From Paenibacillus pabuli NBRC 13638 (GTDB taxonomy: Bacteria > Bacillota > Bacilli > Paenibacillales > Paenibacillaceae): a stretch of DNA of 64,000 bases. The stretch is taken from NCBI RefSeq assembly GCF_001514495.1, contig NZ_BCNM01000021.1, forward strand, positions 1 through 64,000, read 5' to 3'. The notes under the pieces were generated by a model, which saw nothing but the letters and a program-made list of their open reading frames with translations, was not told where the DNA came from and did no database searches. The position numbers were made by a program, and so were the translations under genes. Position 1 is the stretch's first letter; each line of letters opens with the position of its first letter. Shown here in pieces: positions 50,486-60,178 of the stretch.

Positions 50486-51883
50486 TTACGCCTGAACGGC
50501 GGAATCCAGATCATGGCTTTGATCATTGAATGTATCCTGATCGTTTTCTTTCAGAATTTTGCTGGATACGAGACCCGCGGTCATTGAATCGTTAACATTC
50601 AGTGCCGTACGGCCCATGTCGATCAGCGGTTCAACCGAGATCAGCAAGCCTGCCAAAGCTACCGGCAGGTTCATCGTGGACAACACGATCAGGGAAGCAA
50701 AGGTTGCCCCGCCACCTACACCGGCTACGCCAAATGAACTGATCACGACCACCAGGATCAGGGTAATAATGAAGTCCCAGCTCATCGGGTCAATCCCGAC
50801 CGTAGGAGCAATCATGACCGCCAGCATGGCCGGATAGATCCCGGCGCAGCCGTTTTGACCAATCGTAGCCCCGAAACTTGCCGACAGGTTCGCAATCCCG
50901 TCCGATACGCCCAATCTCTTCGTTTGTGTCTCCACGTTAAGCGGAATCGCTGCTGCACTTGAACGGGATGTGAAGGCAAATATTAGCGTTGGCAGAACCT
51001 TTTTCACATACGTAATTGGATTGAAGCCAAACAGTGAAATAATAATCAGGTGGATGATGAACATAACGATCAACGCCACGTAGGAAGCAATGACGAATTT
51101 GATCAGCTTCAGAATCTCATCCGGATTCGTTGTGGCGGTTACCTTCGTAATCAGCGCTAGTATCCCGTATGGCGTCAGCCTGAGCACCAGTGTTACAATC
51201 CGCATAACCACCGCATATACCGCATTGACCATGCCGCGGAACGTTTCCGCCTGCTGTGGTTTTTTGCGATCCAATCCGAGAACTGCTACTCCGATAAAGG
51301 CCGAGAAAATAACAACTGCCAGTGTAGATGTACGACGTTCTCCGGTCATGTCCGCGAAAGGATTTGACGGAATGAACTCCAATACTTGCTGGGGAATCGT
51401 CTGATCCTTCACGTCAACGAGACGTTCCTCCATCTTCTGCCCCTGTGCAAGCTCTCTGTCTCCACCCTCAATCTCAATGGAAGTCAGGTTGAAGCTCAAA
51501 CTCGTCACAATACTTACGCTTGCGGCAATTGCCGTCGTGATGAGCAAGATCGCGATGATCGAAAGGCTCATTTTACCGAGATTCTGCTTGCCTTTCAGAT
51601 TCATGATGGCCGAAATGATGGAAACCATAATCAATGGAATCACGACCATTTGTAACAAACGAACATATCCTGAACCGGCCAGATTAAACCAATCGACCGA
51701 CTTGGTAATGATGTCAGAATCAGATGTGTAAATCAGTTGCAGAATGACGCCGTATACGACTCCAATGCCCAGACCCGCAAATACACGCTTCGTAAAGGAA
51801 ACATGTTTCTTCTGCATCCAGAACAGGACACCCAGAAGAGCGAGCATAACCACGACATTCAAAATGATTAAAAAGGTATTCAT
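50486..51883 (-). CDS. tcyP: L-cystine sodium symporter TcyP
   Basis: 465 aa, the same length as B. subtilis TcyP. A dicarboxylate/amino acid-cation symporter of the Glt fold: LLQMVVIPLIMVSIISAIMN, FAFTSRSSAAAIPLNVE (HP1), SASFGATIGQNGCAGIYPAMLAVMIAP and FGVAGVGGGATFASLIVLS (HP2). TcyP imports L-cystine. GAGGAGG precedes the ATG. The upstream 51884-52217 holds a stable hairpin at 51905-51933 and AT-rich promoter DNA; no T-box or S-box was recognised. Confidence 0.9.
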   Translation of the reverse strand: MNTFLIILNVVVMLALLGVLFWMQKKHVSFTKRVFAGLGIGVVYGVILQLIYTSDSDIITKSVDWFNLAGSGYVRLLQMVVIPLIMVSIISAIMNLKGKQNLGKMSLSIIAILLITTAIAASVSIVTSLSFNLTSIEIEGGDRELAQGQKMEERLVDVKDQTIPQQVLEFIPSNPFADMTGERRTSTLAVVIFSAFIGVAVLGLDRKKPQQAETFRGMVNAVYAVVMRIVTLVLRLTPYGILALITKVTATTNPDEILKLIKFVIASYVALIVMFIIHLIIISLFGFNPITYVKKVLPTLIFAFTSRSSAAAIPLNVETQTKRLGVSDGIANLSASFGATIGQNGCAGIYPAMLAVMIAPTVGIDPMSWDFIITLILVVVISSFGVAGVGGGATFASLIVLSTMNLPVALAGLLISVEPLIDMGRTALNVNDSMTAGLVSSKILKENDQDTFNDQSHDLDSAVQA

Positions 51884-51903
51884 TTGTATAAATCCTCCTC
51901 AGT

Positions 51904-51934
51904 GTGAGTAACCGGATCTTCCGGTTTTCTACTC
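51904..51934 (-). other. Stable hairpin in the tcyP leader
   Basis: In minus direction GAGTA-GAAA-ACCGG-AAGAT-CCGGT-TACTC folds into a two-part stem directly before GAGGAGG and the tcyP ATG. There is no T-run, so it is not a terminator; it could shape access to the ribosome site. Nothing else is identified in 51935-52217 apart from AT-rich promoter-like DNA. Confidence 0.5.
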
Positions 51935-52217
51935 GCTCAAAAGCGATATTCAACAATATATCACATAACAAACTATTCTGGTAGGTATTAATTGATATTA
52001 TGTAATATGCATGTAATTAATTCATCTATTTCTGAAAAAAATACACGAAATCGTGAAAATTATAGTATTCAACCTCAGGTTAATTTTGTAATATAGGTAT
52101 ATCCGCTTATTCCCAAGTTTTCTCAACGTGAAAATTAGGCCTTTCTTCGTTGGTATTTAGTCTTATGATGACGGAAAAGCGACAATGTTAATGAACATGA
52201 CGTGAAAGGATGATTAT

Positions 52218-53918
52218 ATGTTTCGAAATCGCACCGTTGCCGGTAAAATCAGAGGCACCTTGTTCCTCGTTCTGCTGGTTGCTTCTCTGTTGTTCAGTAT
52301 CAGTTTCTACGCCGTGTCCATGAATATTATGCAAAGCTACGTGCTTCCGCAGTTCGACAAGGTCCTTAATACGTCTATTCAGGATATATACAAGAACACA
52401 TCCTCTTCCAAGATTTTGCAGGTGCAAAGTGGCGGCGCAGGTTCTGATGGTGCAGCGCTGACCGTCGAATCGTATTTGGCTGGTAAAGCAAAAGAGCACA
52501 ATCTGGATGCGGCCTACGTTGTCGCTGTTCAGGACGGTAAAGCTACCGTTGTGATCGCGAACGCCTCCTCAGGCATGAAAGCCGGGGATGAAATAGACGT
52601 AGACGCAGCAATGAATACAGCCACTGAGAAGAAAGAAATGGAAATCAGCGAGGTTTATTCCGATTCCTTCGGTGTACATAAAGCAGCCTTTATCCCAATA
52701 GCAGGAAGTAACATGATCATGGCTGTAAGTATGGATGCACAGTTCATCCAGGACAAAATTGCCCAGATTTTCTGGTTATGCCTCGGTATTACGGCATTGG
52801 TCTTTGTGCTTGGATGGCTTATCTCGACAAGCATGATCAAAAGAGTAACCAAACCGATCATCCAGCTCGTTCAACATAGCAAACAGATCTCACAAGGTGA
52901 CTTGACCGCAGAACTTCAGATTAGAGGCAAGGATGAAATCGCACAGCTCGCTTCAAGCTTCCAGACAATGACTCATAATTTGAAAGAAATGATTAGCCGT
53001 GCCCTCACTACGTCCAATGAGGTTGTGGAAGGCTCCAATGATCTGCTCAAGCGGGTTGAATCCATGTCCGATATGGTGAAAGATTCCAGTCGCTCTGCTG
53101 AAAGTGTGGAGAAAGGCAGTGAAAGCATCGCTTCCAGCGCAGCCGAAAATGCAAGAGCCATGGAAGAAATTACGCAGGGCATTATGCATATCGCCTCTTC
53201 TTCTGCCGAAGTGTCCGAGCAGATCGGAGATGCTGCGACCGAAGCGGTTAATGGTAACCGTCTGGCTCAGGATGCCATTCAGCAAATGGAACGTGTGGGT
53301 CAGACCGCAAGCGAATCTTTGCGTTATGTGGAAACAATGAACGAGCGTTCGATCGCCATTGGGACCATTGTTCAATCTATTTTTGAAATCACGAAACAGA
53401 TCAACATGCTGTCCCTCAATGCGTCCATTGAAGCAGCACGCGCTGGAGAGCATGGACGCGGGTTCGCGGTCGTTGCCGGAGAAGTACGCAAGTTAGCTGA
53501 ACAATCCAAGACAGCTACAGAGGAAATCTCCGACTACTTGAGTACCATTCGTGAAGATGCCGAACGTTCGGTTGATGCCATGAACCGCGTTACCCAAGAG
53601 ATTGGATCAGGTTCTCATGTGGTGCAGCAGGCAGGTTCCGCGTTCCAACAGCTTAACGAGTTGATTCAGAACGTAAATCTGACGATACAGACGGTATCCG
53701 CATCTACTCAGCAAGTATCTGCCGGAGCTGAAGAAGTCAGTGCATCCGTGGAAGAAACGGCTCAGATTACGTCCAAGTCCCGTCAAAGTATGCAGCAAAT
53801 TGCTTCTACAGCGGATCTTCAACTCAGCGAGATGGATTCACACTCGAACACCGTTCGCCATCTGCATGAACAAGCCGTAGAACTGCAATCCGCCATGAAG
53901 AACTTCAAAATAAACTAA
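52218..53918 (+). CDS. Methyl-accepting chemotaxis protein
   Basis: 566 aa. A membrane helix (about 13-35), a roughly 150-residue extracellular ligand domain ([37 protein letters not shown]), a second helix (about 188-208), HAMP (about 209-262), and a long cytosolic coiled coil with the kinase-contact tip [41 protein letters not shown]. It signals to CheA/CheW, which are not in the window. GAAAGGATG lies upstream. A terminator follows. Confidence 0.93.
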   Translation: MFRNRTVAGKIRGTLFLVLLVASLLFSISFYAVSMNIMQSYVLPQFDKVLNTSIQDIYKNTSSSKILQVQSGGAGSDGAALTVESYLAGKAKEHNLDAAYVVAVQDGKATVVIANASSGMKAGDEIDVDAAMNTATEKKEMEISEVYSDSFGVHKAAFIPIAGSNMIMAVSMDAQFIQDKIAQIFWLCLGITALVFVLGWLISTSMIKRVTKPIIQLVQHSKQISQGDLTAELQIRGKDEIAQLASSFQTMTHNLKEMISRALTTSNEVVEGSNDLLKRVESMSDMVKDSSRSAESVEKGSESIASSAAENARAMEEITQGIMHIASSSAEVSEQIGDAATEAVNGNRLAQDAIQQMERVGQTASESLRYVETMNERSIAIGTIVQSIFEITKQINMLSLNASIEAARAGEHGRGFAVVAGEVRKLAEQSKTATEEISDYLSTIREDAERSVDAMNRVTQEIGSGSHVVQQAGSAFQQLNELIQNVNLTIQTVSASTQQVSAGAEEVSASVEETAQITSKSRQSMQQIASTADLQLSEMDSHSNTVRHLHEQAVELQSAMKNFKIN

Positions 53919-53978
53919 CAGGTATACCATTAACCCATCATTCCCACATTTAATCAAATCATATCATCAGAATATGCA

Positions 53979-54042
53979 AATACCCCCATGTTCAGCTTCG
54001 TTCCAGGTTATAGGGAACGGCTGCACCATGGGGGTATTATTT
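53979..54042. terminator. Bidirectional terminator between mcp and cobQ
   Basis: AATACCCCCATG (53979-53990) and CATGGGGGTATT (54027-54038), with inner CGTTCC/GGAACG, then ATTTTGG. Both convergent genes end here. Confidence 0.85.
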
Positions 54043-54065
54043 TGGACAATATGCTGGGACGCATC

Positions 54066-55655
54066 TTATTCAGGTGCCTGAACACCCATAATCTCGTACA
54101 CACGCTGCATATCCAATGAAGAGCGTAATGATTCGGCTACACGGTTAAACTCCATTTCCTTGCGTTCCCGGGCACTGTACGTCTCCAACAGCGGAGCAAG
54201 CCCTTTTCCTTCACGAAGACCGTTAAGCCACGAACGCCGGAACTGATCACTTTCAAACAAACCATGCAGGTACGTTCCCCACACTTTGCCGTCCATTGTG
54301 CCCCAGCCTTCATTGAAGGGCTGACCACCCGAATGGGCGATTTCGAACAAGGCAGTTACACGTTCAGGCTCATGACACTCGGTAACCCCCATGTGAATCT
54401 CATAGCCTTCAATGAGTAACGAGTCTATTGCACTGCTTTCCTCATGCAGACGAATCGGATGAAGACCGTGTACATGCCCGGAGGCTCTTACCGTTTGTTT
54501 GTTCTGTAGAAATGTTGTTGATAGAGGCAACCACCCCAATCCGTTGGCTTCCTGAATCTGATTCGCTTCTACCGCATATGGATCCTGGAGGTGCTGACCG
54601 AGCATCTGGTATCCACCGCAGATCCCCACAAGCTGAACATGTTCACGCTCGGTCTGGCTGGCAATTGCCTGTTCCAGTCCTGACGAACGCAGAAAGGCCA
54701 GGTCGCCAATCGTATCCTTCGTACCCGGGAGCAGAATGGCGTCAGGATTCCCCAGCTCAGCTGGAGAAGTCACATATCGCACATTCACATCCGGTTCCCG
54801 GGAAAGGGCATCAAAATCTGTAAAGTTGGAGATACGCGGATAACGAATTACCGCAAGGTCAAGCTCCTGCTGACCGGATTTACCGTGGCGCATCGAGTCC
54901 AGCACCACCGAGTCCTCCGCTTCAATCTGAATATCGCTTATGTAAGGCAATACGCCCAATACGGGAATGCCTGTCCGTTCTTCCAGCCAGTCCAATCCGG
55001 GCTGCAGCAAGGAGAGATCGCCGCGAAACTTGTTGATGATGAACCCTTTTACACGCTGAACCTCATGTGGCTCAAGCAGCTCCAGCGTACCCACAATGGA
55101 AGCAAAGACGCCGCCACGATCAATATCCGAGATCAGAATAACCGGTGCATCGGCCCAGCCGGCCAGATTCATGTTCACGATATCCCGATCCTTCAGATTG
55201 ATCTCCGCAGGACTTCCCGCGCCTTCCATCAGCACGATATCATACGTCTCGCGTAACCGATTCAGTGCATCCATAACCGTCTGTTTGGCTTCCGGCAGAA
55301 AGTGCTGCCGATAGTCCCACGCACTCATCTGTGCAAAAGGTACACCATGTACCACGATCTGGGAATGCATATCCCGAACCGGCTTAATCAGAATCGGATT
55401 CATGTCAGTCGTCGCTTCAATACCACACGCCTCAGCCTGTACGCCTTGAGCTCTGCCTATTTCCTTGCCGTCTTCCGTGACATAAGAATTCAGTGCCATG
55501 TTCTGTGATTTGAACGGGGCTGGCCTGAAGCCATCCTGCTTGAATATCCGGCATAGCGCCGTCGTAATTACGCTTTTCCCCACATCCGATGCTGTTCCTT
55601 GCAGCATTAATACTGCCGCCATTTGTTCGGACGTTTGTGTATGCGTACCTTCCAC
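54066..55655 (-). CDS. cobQ: Cobyric acid synthase CobQ
   Basis: 529 aa from a GTG at 55655. It uses glutamine and ATP to amidate the corrin side chains of adenosylcobyrinic acid diamide, giving cobyric acid. An N-terminal dethiobiotin-synthetase-like ATPase (MLQGTASDVGKSVITTALCRIFKQ, DIDRGGVFASIVGTLELL) is followed by a type 1 glutamine amidotransferase with nucleophile Cys in VGICGGYQMLG and the late His in WGTYLHGLFE. It is the last gene of the riboswitch-controlled operon, 24 bp after cobS. Confidence 0.93.
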   Translation of the reverse strand: MEGTHTQTSEQMAAVLMLQGTASDVGKSVITTALCRIFKQDGFRPAPFKSQNMALNSYVTEDGKEIGRAQGVQAEACGIEATTDMNPILIKPVRDMHSQIVVHGVPFAQMSAWDYRQHFLPEAKQTVMDALNRLRETYDIVLMEGAGSPAEINLKDRDIVNMNLAGWADAPVILISDIDRGGVFASIVGTLELLEPHEVQRVKGFIINKFRGDLSLLQPGLDWLEERTGIPVLGVLPYISDIQIEAEDSVVLDSMRHGKSGQQELDLAVIRYPRISNFTDFDALSREPDVNVRYVTSPAELGNPDAILLPGTKDTIGDLAFLRSSGLEQAIASQTEREHVQLVGICGGYQMLGQHLQDPYAVEANQIQEANGLGWLPLSTTFLQNKQTVRASGHVHGLHPIRLHEESSAIDSLLIEGYEIHMGVTECHEPERVTALFEIAHSGGQPFNEGWGTMDGKVWGTYLHGLFESDQFRRSWLNGLREGKGLAPLLETYSARERKEMEFNRVAESLRSSLDMQRVYEIMGVQAPE

Positions 55656-55679
55656 GTTCCCTCACCTCAGTTTTCAGCG

Positions 55680-56576
55680 TTATAACCAAAAGAAGCCCTG
55701 CAACAGACTAAGTACCGTTAGCAGCACAGCTTCCAGCAGTTCATTCATGGCTCCATACGTGTCCCCTGTAAGTCCACCCAGCCTTTCGCTGATACGCCCG
55801 GCTACGAATTTGCCAATCACATAGCCAACCAGTGGAACTGCAATAATAGCTGCAGCAGGGTATAGCCACCATGGTAATGTCCCCAATCCATTCTCCGTTG
55901 CCAGTACCTGAAACATGGCAGTATCCGGCTGAAAGATCCATACGGCCGCAAGTGTAATAACACCTGCCAGAAGGGTTAGCCCGGCCGCAGAGCTGCGTGC
56001 ACGCTGGACTTCCCTCCGCTCTCCCAATCCCTTGAAAAGAACAGCAAGCCCATCGTCGTTCCGGGCATTCGGCCAGGCCGCCATGGCATACACCATGAAC
56101 CAACGGCTCCAGATCATCGGCAGGATGAGCAAGGCTCCATAGGCCCAGTTGCCACGTGCGATAAAATCAGCGATCAATGCTGCTTTCATCATCAACAGCA
56201 GAACACAGGCGATTACGCCCATGGCCCCGACACGGCTGTCCTTCATAATCTCCAGCATTCGCTCACGGGTGCGATAACTGAGCAGCCCGTCTGCCGTATC
56301 CATCCACCCGTCCAGATGAAGGCCTCCGGTTAGCCATACCCACAGCGTCAAGGTTAATACCGCTGCCGGAAACGCTGGAAGCAGCGCACCCGTCAGGGCT
56401 CCGCCCAGCCAGACACACAATCCGATGGCCGCACCAACCAGCGGGTAATACACGACACTCTCCCGCAATAATGGCGGGACGAAATCGATCTGCATTTTCA
56501 CCGGAAAACGGGACAGAAATTGAAAAGCGGCCGCAGCCGCATGGTTTTGGTTTTGGTTTTGGCTTCCATCACTCAT
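55680..56576 (-). CDS. cobS: Adenosylcobinamide-GDP ribazoletransferase CobS
   Basis: 298 aa membrane enzyme that joins alpha-ribazole phosphate to adenosylcobinamide-GDP, forming cobalamin phosphate. Six or so helices; FQFLSRFPVK, GGLHLDGWMDTADGLLSYRTRERMLEIMKDSRVGAMG is the CobS signature, followed by KAALIAD. Start overlaps cobU's stop by 4 bp. N-terminus unusually rich in Asn/Gln/Ala (SQNQNQNHAAAAA). Confidence 0.92.
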   Translation of the reverse strand: MSDGSQNQNQNHAAAAAFQFLSRFPVKMQIDFVPPLLRESVVYYPLVGAAIGLCVWLGGALTGALLPAFPAAVLTLTLWVWLTGGLHLDGWMDTADGLLSYRTRERMLEIMKDSRVGAMGVIACVLLLMMKAALIADFIARGNWAYGALLILPMIWSRWFMVYAMAAWPNARNDDGLAVLFKGLGERREVQRARSSAAGLTLLAGVITLAAVWIFQPDTAMFQVLATENGLGTLPWWLYPAAAIIAVPLVGYVIGKFVAGRISERLGGLTGDTYGAMNELLEAVLLTVLSLLQGFFWL

Positions 56577-57133
56577 AAACGATACTCCTTGCTTTTCAGC
56601 TCCATCGCAATGCCTACTGTCACCAGAAACACTTCACGGCAAATCGCAGCAATCCGCTGATTGAGAATGCCCGCCAGATCCCGATATCTTCTGCCGAGTG
56701 CATACTCCGGTACAATGCCATCCCCGACTTCATTGGTAACAAGTACGAGTAAACCCGGGTAAGACTCAATGGCAGCTACCAGTGCATCCATATGATCATA
56801 CAGCACCTGCACCGGCTCATGTTCATGCATTAACAGCACATTGCTCAACCATAGGGTCAGACAATCTACCAGAATGGTCGGAGCTGACGTACCTGTATAG
56901 GACTCTCCCATTCGTGTAATGAATTCAGGCAGTGCCAATGGCTCCTCCACCGTATGCCACAGATATCCTGCTTCATCCCGCTGCTTCTGATGCAGACGTA
57001 TACGCTCGCGCATCTCGTCATCATAGGCCTGAGCTGTCGCAACATACCAGGCCTCAGAAGATCGCTGCATACAGAGGCGCTCGGCAAATGAACTCTTTCC
57101 ACTCCGCGCCCCACCCGTCACAAGTACACTCAT
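56573..57133 (-). CDS. cobU: Adenosylcobinamide kinase/guanylyltransferase CobU
   Basis: 186 aa. It phosphorylates adenosylcobinamide and adds GMP from GTP. The P-loop is VTGGARSGKSSFAERL (near residue 6), then AWYVATAQAYDDEMRERIRLHQKQRDEAGYLWHTVEEP contains the family His, and VLVTNEVGDGIVPEYALGRRYRDLAG follows. Both ends overlap neighbours by 4 bp (cobT before, cobS after). Confidence 0.93.
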   Translation of the reverse strand: MSVLVTGGARSGKSSFAERLCMQRSSEAWYVATAQAYDDEMRERIRLHQKQRDEAGYLWHTVEEPLALPEFITRMGESYTGTSAPTILVDCLTLWLSNVLLMHEHEPVQVLYDHMDALVAAIESYPGLLVLVTNEVGDGIVPEYALGRRYRDLAGILNQRIAAICREVFLVTVGIAMELKSKEYRL

Positions 57134-58266
57134 GGAGATACCTCTCCTTGAACGGATGAACCAGGAGAAGCGGATGAAGCATCGGCACGTTCAGCGTCGG
57201 TCTCCATCGCGCCTCCAGATACGCCTGCACTTGCAAATGTCGCCATTTCGCTGAGAATACGGCATGACGCATCAATCAGATGAAGACTTAGCACGCCTCC
57301 AGTACCTTCACCCAGTCGCATGTCGAGATCCAGCATAGGCTTCAGTCCAAGTTCACACAGTAAGGCAGCGTGTCCGCTTTCATGCGATGTGTGAGAAGCA
57401 ATCATATATGCTGTACTCACTGGAGCCAGCTGCCTCGCAATCAACGCGGCAGCGGTGGAGATAAACCCATCCACAACAACAGGGCATCCGTTTGCAGCAG
57501 CAGCCAGAATCACACCCGTCAGCCCGGCGATCTCCAGGCCACCCACTTTGCAAAGTACATCGAGTGCATCGTCTGCATTCGGCGCATTCACGCTAAGAGC
57601 CTGGCTGACCACGGCGGCTTTGCGCTGCAAACCGGCATCGTCTACCCCAGTCCCTCGCCCAACCGCTGAAGCAGGAGCTGTTCCGGTTAATGCACACATC
57701 ACTGCAGCACTTGCAGTCGTATTACCGATCCCCATCTCTCCGGTGACAAACAACTGTGTTCCCTTCTCTACCTCAGCCGAGACCACTTCAACTCCTGCAA
57801 GAATGGCCTGAATTGCTTCGTCACGGCTCATCGCAGCCCCCTTCGCCATGTTGGCTGTGCCTTTGCGGACTTTGCGCGAGACCAGATCCGGATGATCCAG
57901 ATCGGCATTCACGCCGATATCCACACAGATTACATTCGCTTCAGCGTGGCGCGCAAGGACATTGACAGCGGCTCCTCCAGCGAGGAAATTCAGCACCATC
58001 TGCGGAGTTACCTCAGCAGGAAAAGCACTAATTCCTTCTTCAACCACCCCATGATCCGCAGCCATAACGATGACAGCTCTTCGATCAAAGCACGGCCGAG
58101 CCTTACCGGTGATCCCCGCAAGGCGAATAACCAGCTGTTCCAGCTTGCCCAGACTGCCGGGTGGCTTCGTCAAGGCGTCCACATGCGCAGAGGCTTCTGC
58201 CGCGACTTCTTGATTAGGACCCACGATCCGATCCATTAACTGCTTCAACACCTGTTCATTATTCAT
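57130..58266 (-). CDS. cobT: Nicotinate-nucleotide:dimethylbenzimidazole phosphoribosyltransferase CobT
   Basis: 378 aa from the ATG at 58266; a GTG at 58317 with GGGAG 5 nt upstream overlaps btuD and would add 17 residues. CobT makes alpha-ribazole phosphate from DMB and nicotinate mononucleotide. LTKPPGSLGKLEQLVIRLAGI, VIVMAADHGVVEEGISAFPAEVTPQMV, GEMGIGNTTASAAV and MLDLDMRLGEGTGGVLSLHLI are the family motifs, the last holding the catalytic Glu. A 30-residue Ser/Ala/Asp tail follows the normal end. Confidence 0.92.
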   Translation of the reverse strand: MNNEQVLKQLMDRIVGPNQEVAAEASAHVDALTKPPGSLGKLEQLVIRLAGITGKARPCFDRRAVIVMAADHGVVEEGISAFPAEVTPQMVLNFLAGGAAVNVLARHAEANVICVDIGVNADLDHPDLVSRKVRKGTANMAKGAAMSRDEAIQAILAGVEVVSAEVEKGTQLFVTGEMGIGNTTASAAVMCALTGTAPASAVGRGTGVDDAGLQRKAAVVSQALSVNAPNADDALDVLCKVGGLEIAGLTGVILAAAANGCPVVVDGFISTAAALIARQLAPVSTAYMIASHTSHESGHAALLCELGLKPMLDLDMRLGEGTGGVLSLHLIDASCRILSEMATFASAGVSGGAMETDAERADASSASPGSSVQGEVSP

Positions 58267-58313
58267 ACAGCCAGCACTTCCTTCATCAAAATATGGGTTC
58301 GCCCCCATTTCAC

Positions 58314-59135
58314 TCACTTCTTCTCCCGCCTCAGCAACAGCTGCGGCAGTCCATTGTCAGGATGACTCACCATGGCTGGGCTCACATGGAATATCCGGTG
58401 AATGTTCTCTTCCGTCATCAACGAATGGGGTGTACCCTTCCCTACGCATGTTCCGTCACGGAGTGCCAGAATATGATCGCAAAATTGCGCGGCCAGGTTT
58501 AGATCATGCAGCACCGCCACAATCGTGATATGATTTTTTTGCCGCCACGCTGATAATAACTCCATGAATTGCAATTGATATTTGATATCGAGAAAGGTGG
58601 TTGGCTCGTCAAGCAGCAACAATCTGGGCTCCTGAGCCATGACTTTGGCAAGAGCAACACGCTGCCGCTGCCCACCACTAAGTTCATCCAAAGGCCGTTC
58701 GGCCATGTCACTCAAGCCCAATTCTTCGAGTACCCGGTCGACCACTGCCGCTCCATCCGCCGGTTCCTTTCCGAACCAGTTCTGGTAAGGATATCGTCCC
58801 ATCTCGACAACATCCCTTACAGGATAAGAGATGGCCGGCAGACCATCCTGCTGCAATACCGCTATCATACGTGACAAGTCTTTACGAGTGTATGAGGAGA
58901 TGTCCCTTCCATCAATCTGAATGCTGCCTGCGTTCGGATGTTCGGTTCCGGCAAGGAGTTGAAGCAGGGTTGATTTGCCACTGCCGTTTGGACCCACAAC
59001 GCCCCACCATTCACCCTCTGTGACTTGCCAGTCCACCGCGTGCAGCGCCCGATGATTGCCATACATTTTCCCTGCTCCCGTGACTTCAATGATTGGCCTG
59101 CTTTCGCTAAGGTCTGTTCTCATGCTCGTAGTCAT
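58314..59135 (-). CDS. btuD: Cobalamin ABC transporter ATPase BtuD
   Basis: 273 aa. Walker A GPNGSGKSTLLQL, Q-loop IAVLQQDGLPA, signature LSGGQRQRVALAKVMAQEP, Walker B LLLLDEPTTFLD, H-loop VLHDLN. It drives import of corrinoids through BtuC. Overlaps btuC's stop by 4 bp. Siderophore ATPases look similar; the cob-operon context favours B12. Confidence 0.9.
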   Translation of the reverse strand: MTTSMRTDLSESRPIIEVTGAGKMYGNHRALHAVDWQVTEGEWWGVVGPNGSGKSTLLQLLAGTEHPNAGSIQIDGRDISSYTRKDLSRMIAVLQQDGLPAISYPVRDVVEMGRYPYQNWFGKEPADGAAVVDRVLEELGLSDMAERPLDELSGGQRQRVALAKVMAQEPRLLLLDEPTTFLDIKYQLQFMELLSAWRQKNHITIVAVLHDLNLAAQFCDHILALRDGTCVGKGTPHSLMTEENIHRIFHVSPAMVSHPDNGLPQLLLRREKK

Positions 59136-60178
59136 GGCATCATCCCTTTCCGAAGCTTTTTGTTCCGGTGCAGCAGATACGCGAAGAATGGCGCTCCAAC
59201 AAAGGCCGTGACCACACCCAGCGGAATTTCGGTCGGTGCCAGTAATGAGCGTGCAATTGTATCTGCCCAGACCATGAAGATGGCCCCACCAATCGCGGAC
59301 AAAGGCACCAGCAAGCGATAATCGGGCCCAACGATCAACCGAAGAATATGCGGAATGACCAAACCGACGAAGCCAATTACGCCGGATACGGAGACTGCAC
59401 CTGCCGTAAGCAGCGTACCCACTGCAAGCACGGACAGCTTCAATCCATCCACCTTAACCCCGATATGCGCAGCCTGACGTTCTCCCAGGGCAAGCACATT
59501 CAACGAACGCGCACGACTCCAGAGGAAAATCAGGCCCAACACAAAATACGGGAAAAGGATGGCCGTATACGACCACCCGCGCAGTGCCAGACTTCCCATC
59601 GTCCAGTATATAATTTCATTGATGGTCTGTTTAGACATGGTCGACAGGAAGGAGACTACGGCTCCCAGGAAACTTTGCATGACCACGCCAGCCAGAATCA
59701 GGCTGTGTGTCGGTATTTTACGTCCCTCCCGAGCGAGGGCTAGCACAAACCACAATGTGATAACTCCCGTCACAAACGCAACCAGCGGCAAGGTCCAGAT
59801 CCCAATCAGCGCATATTGCAATCCGAAAAAAATCAGAAAAGCCGCACCCACTGATGCACCGGACGATACGCCCAAGGTAAACGGATCAGCCAGAGGGTTA
59901 CGAAGAACCCCCTGGAATCCCGTTCCGGCTATCGCCAGTGATGCACCTACAAGTACGGCCAGCAGTACACGTGGGAACCTGACTTTCCATATAATCTGTT
60001 CTGCTGCTGTACTCCAATCAGGAACAATCCAGTCGCCCAGCCAGGGAATACGATGCAGCAGGATGCCTGCAATGTCCCGAACAGGCAGGGCAACCGAACC
60101 GATGCCCGTGCAGATGAGCACGGTTAACACAAGCAGCACAATTCCGGCCGTTCCGTACACTGCCAGCTTTTTACTCAT
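59132..60178 (-). CDS. btuC: Cobalamin ABC transporter permease BtuC
   Basis: 348 aa FecCD-family permease with about ten helices: RFPRVLLAVLVGASLAIAGTGFQGVLRNPLADPFTLGVSSGASVGAA and GFVGLVIPHILRLIVGPDYRLLVPLSAIGGA are the family motifs. It forms the membrane channel that BtuF feeds. Overlaps btuF by 4 bp. Confidence 0.9.
   Translation of the reverse strand: MSKKLAVYGTAGIVLLVLTVLICTGIGSVALPVRDIAGILLHRIPWLGDWIVPDWSTAAEQIIWKVRFPRVLLAVLVGASLAIAGTGFQGVLRNPLADPFTLGVSSGASVGAAFLIFFGLQYALIGIWTLPLVAFVTGVITLWFVLALAREGRKIPTHSLILAGVVMQSFLGAVVSFLSTMSKQTINEIIYWTMGSLALRGWSYTAILFPYFVLGLIFLWSRARSLNVLALGERQAAHIGVKVDGLKLSVLAVGTLLTAGAVSVSGVIGFVGLVIPHILRLIVGPDYRLLVPLSAIGGAIFMVWADTIARSLLAPTEIPLGVVTAFVGAPFFAYLLHRNKKLRKGMMP

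Noticed and set aside
51884-52030. T-box, S-box or CymR-type control of tcyP
   Set aside because: No T-box or SAM motif is present and the putative CymR-like bases are too weak; only a hairpin can be supported.
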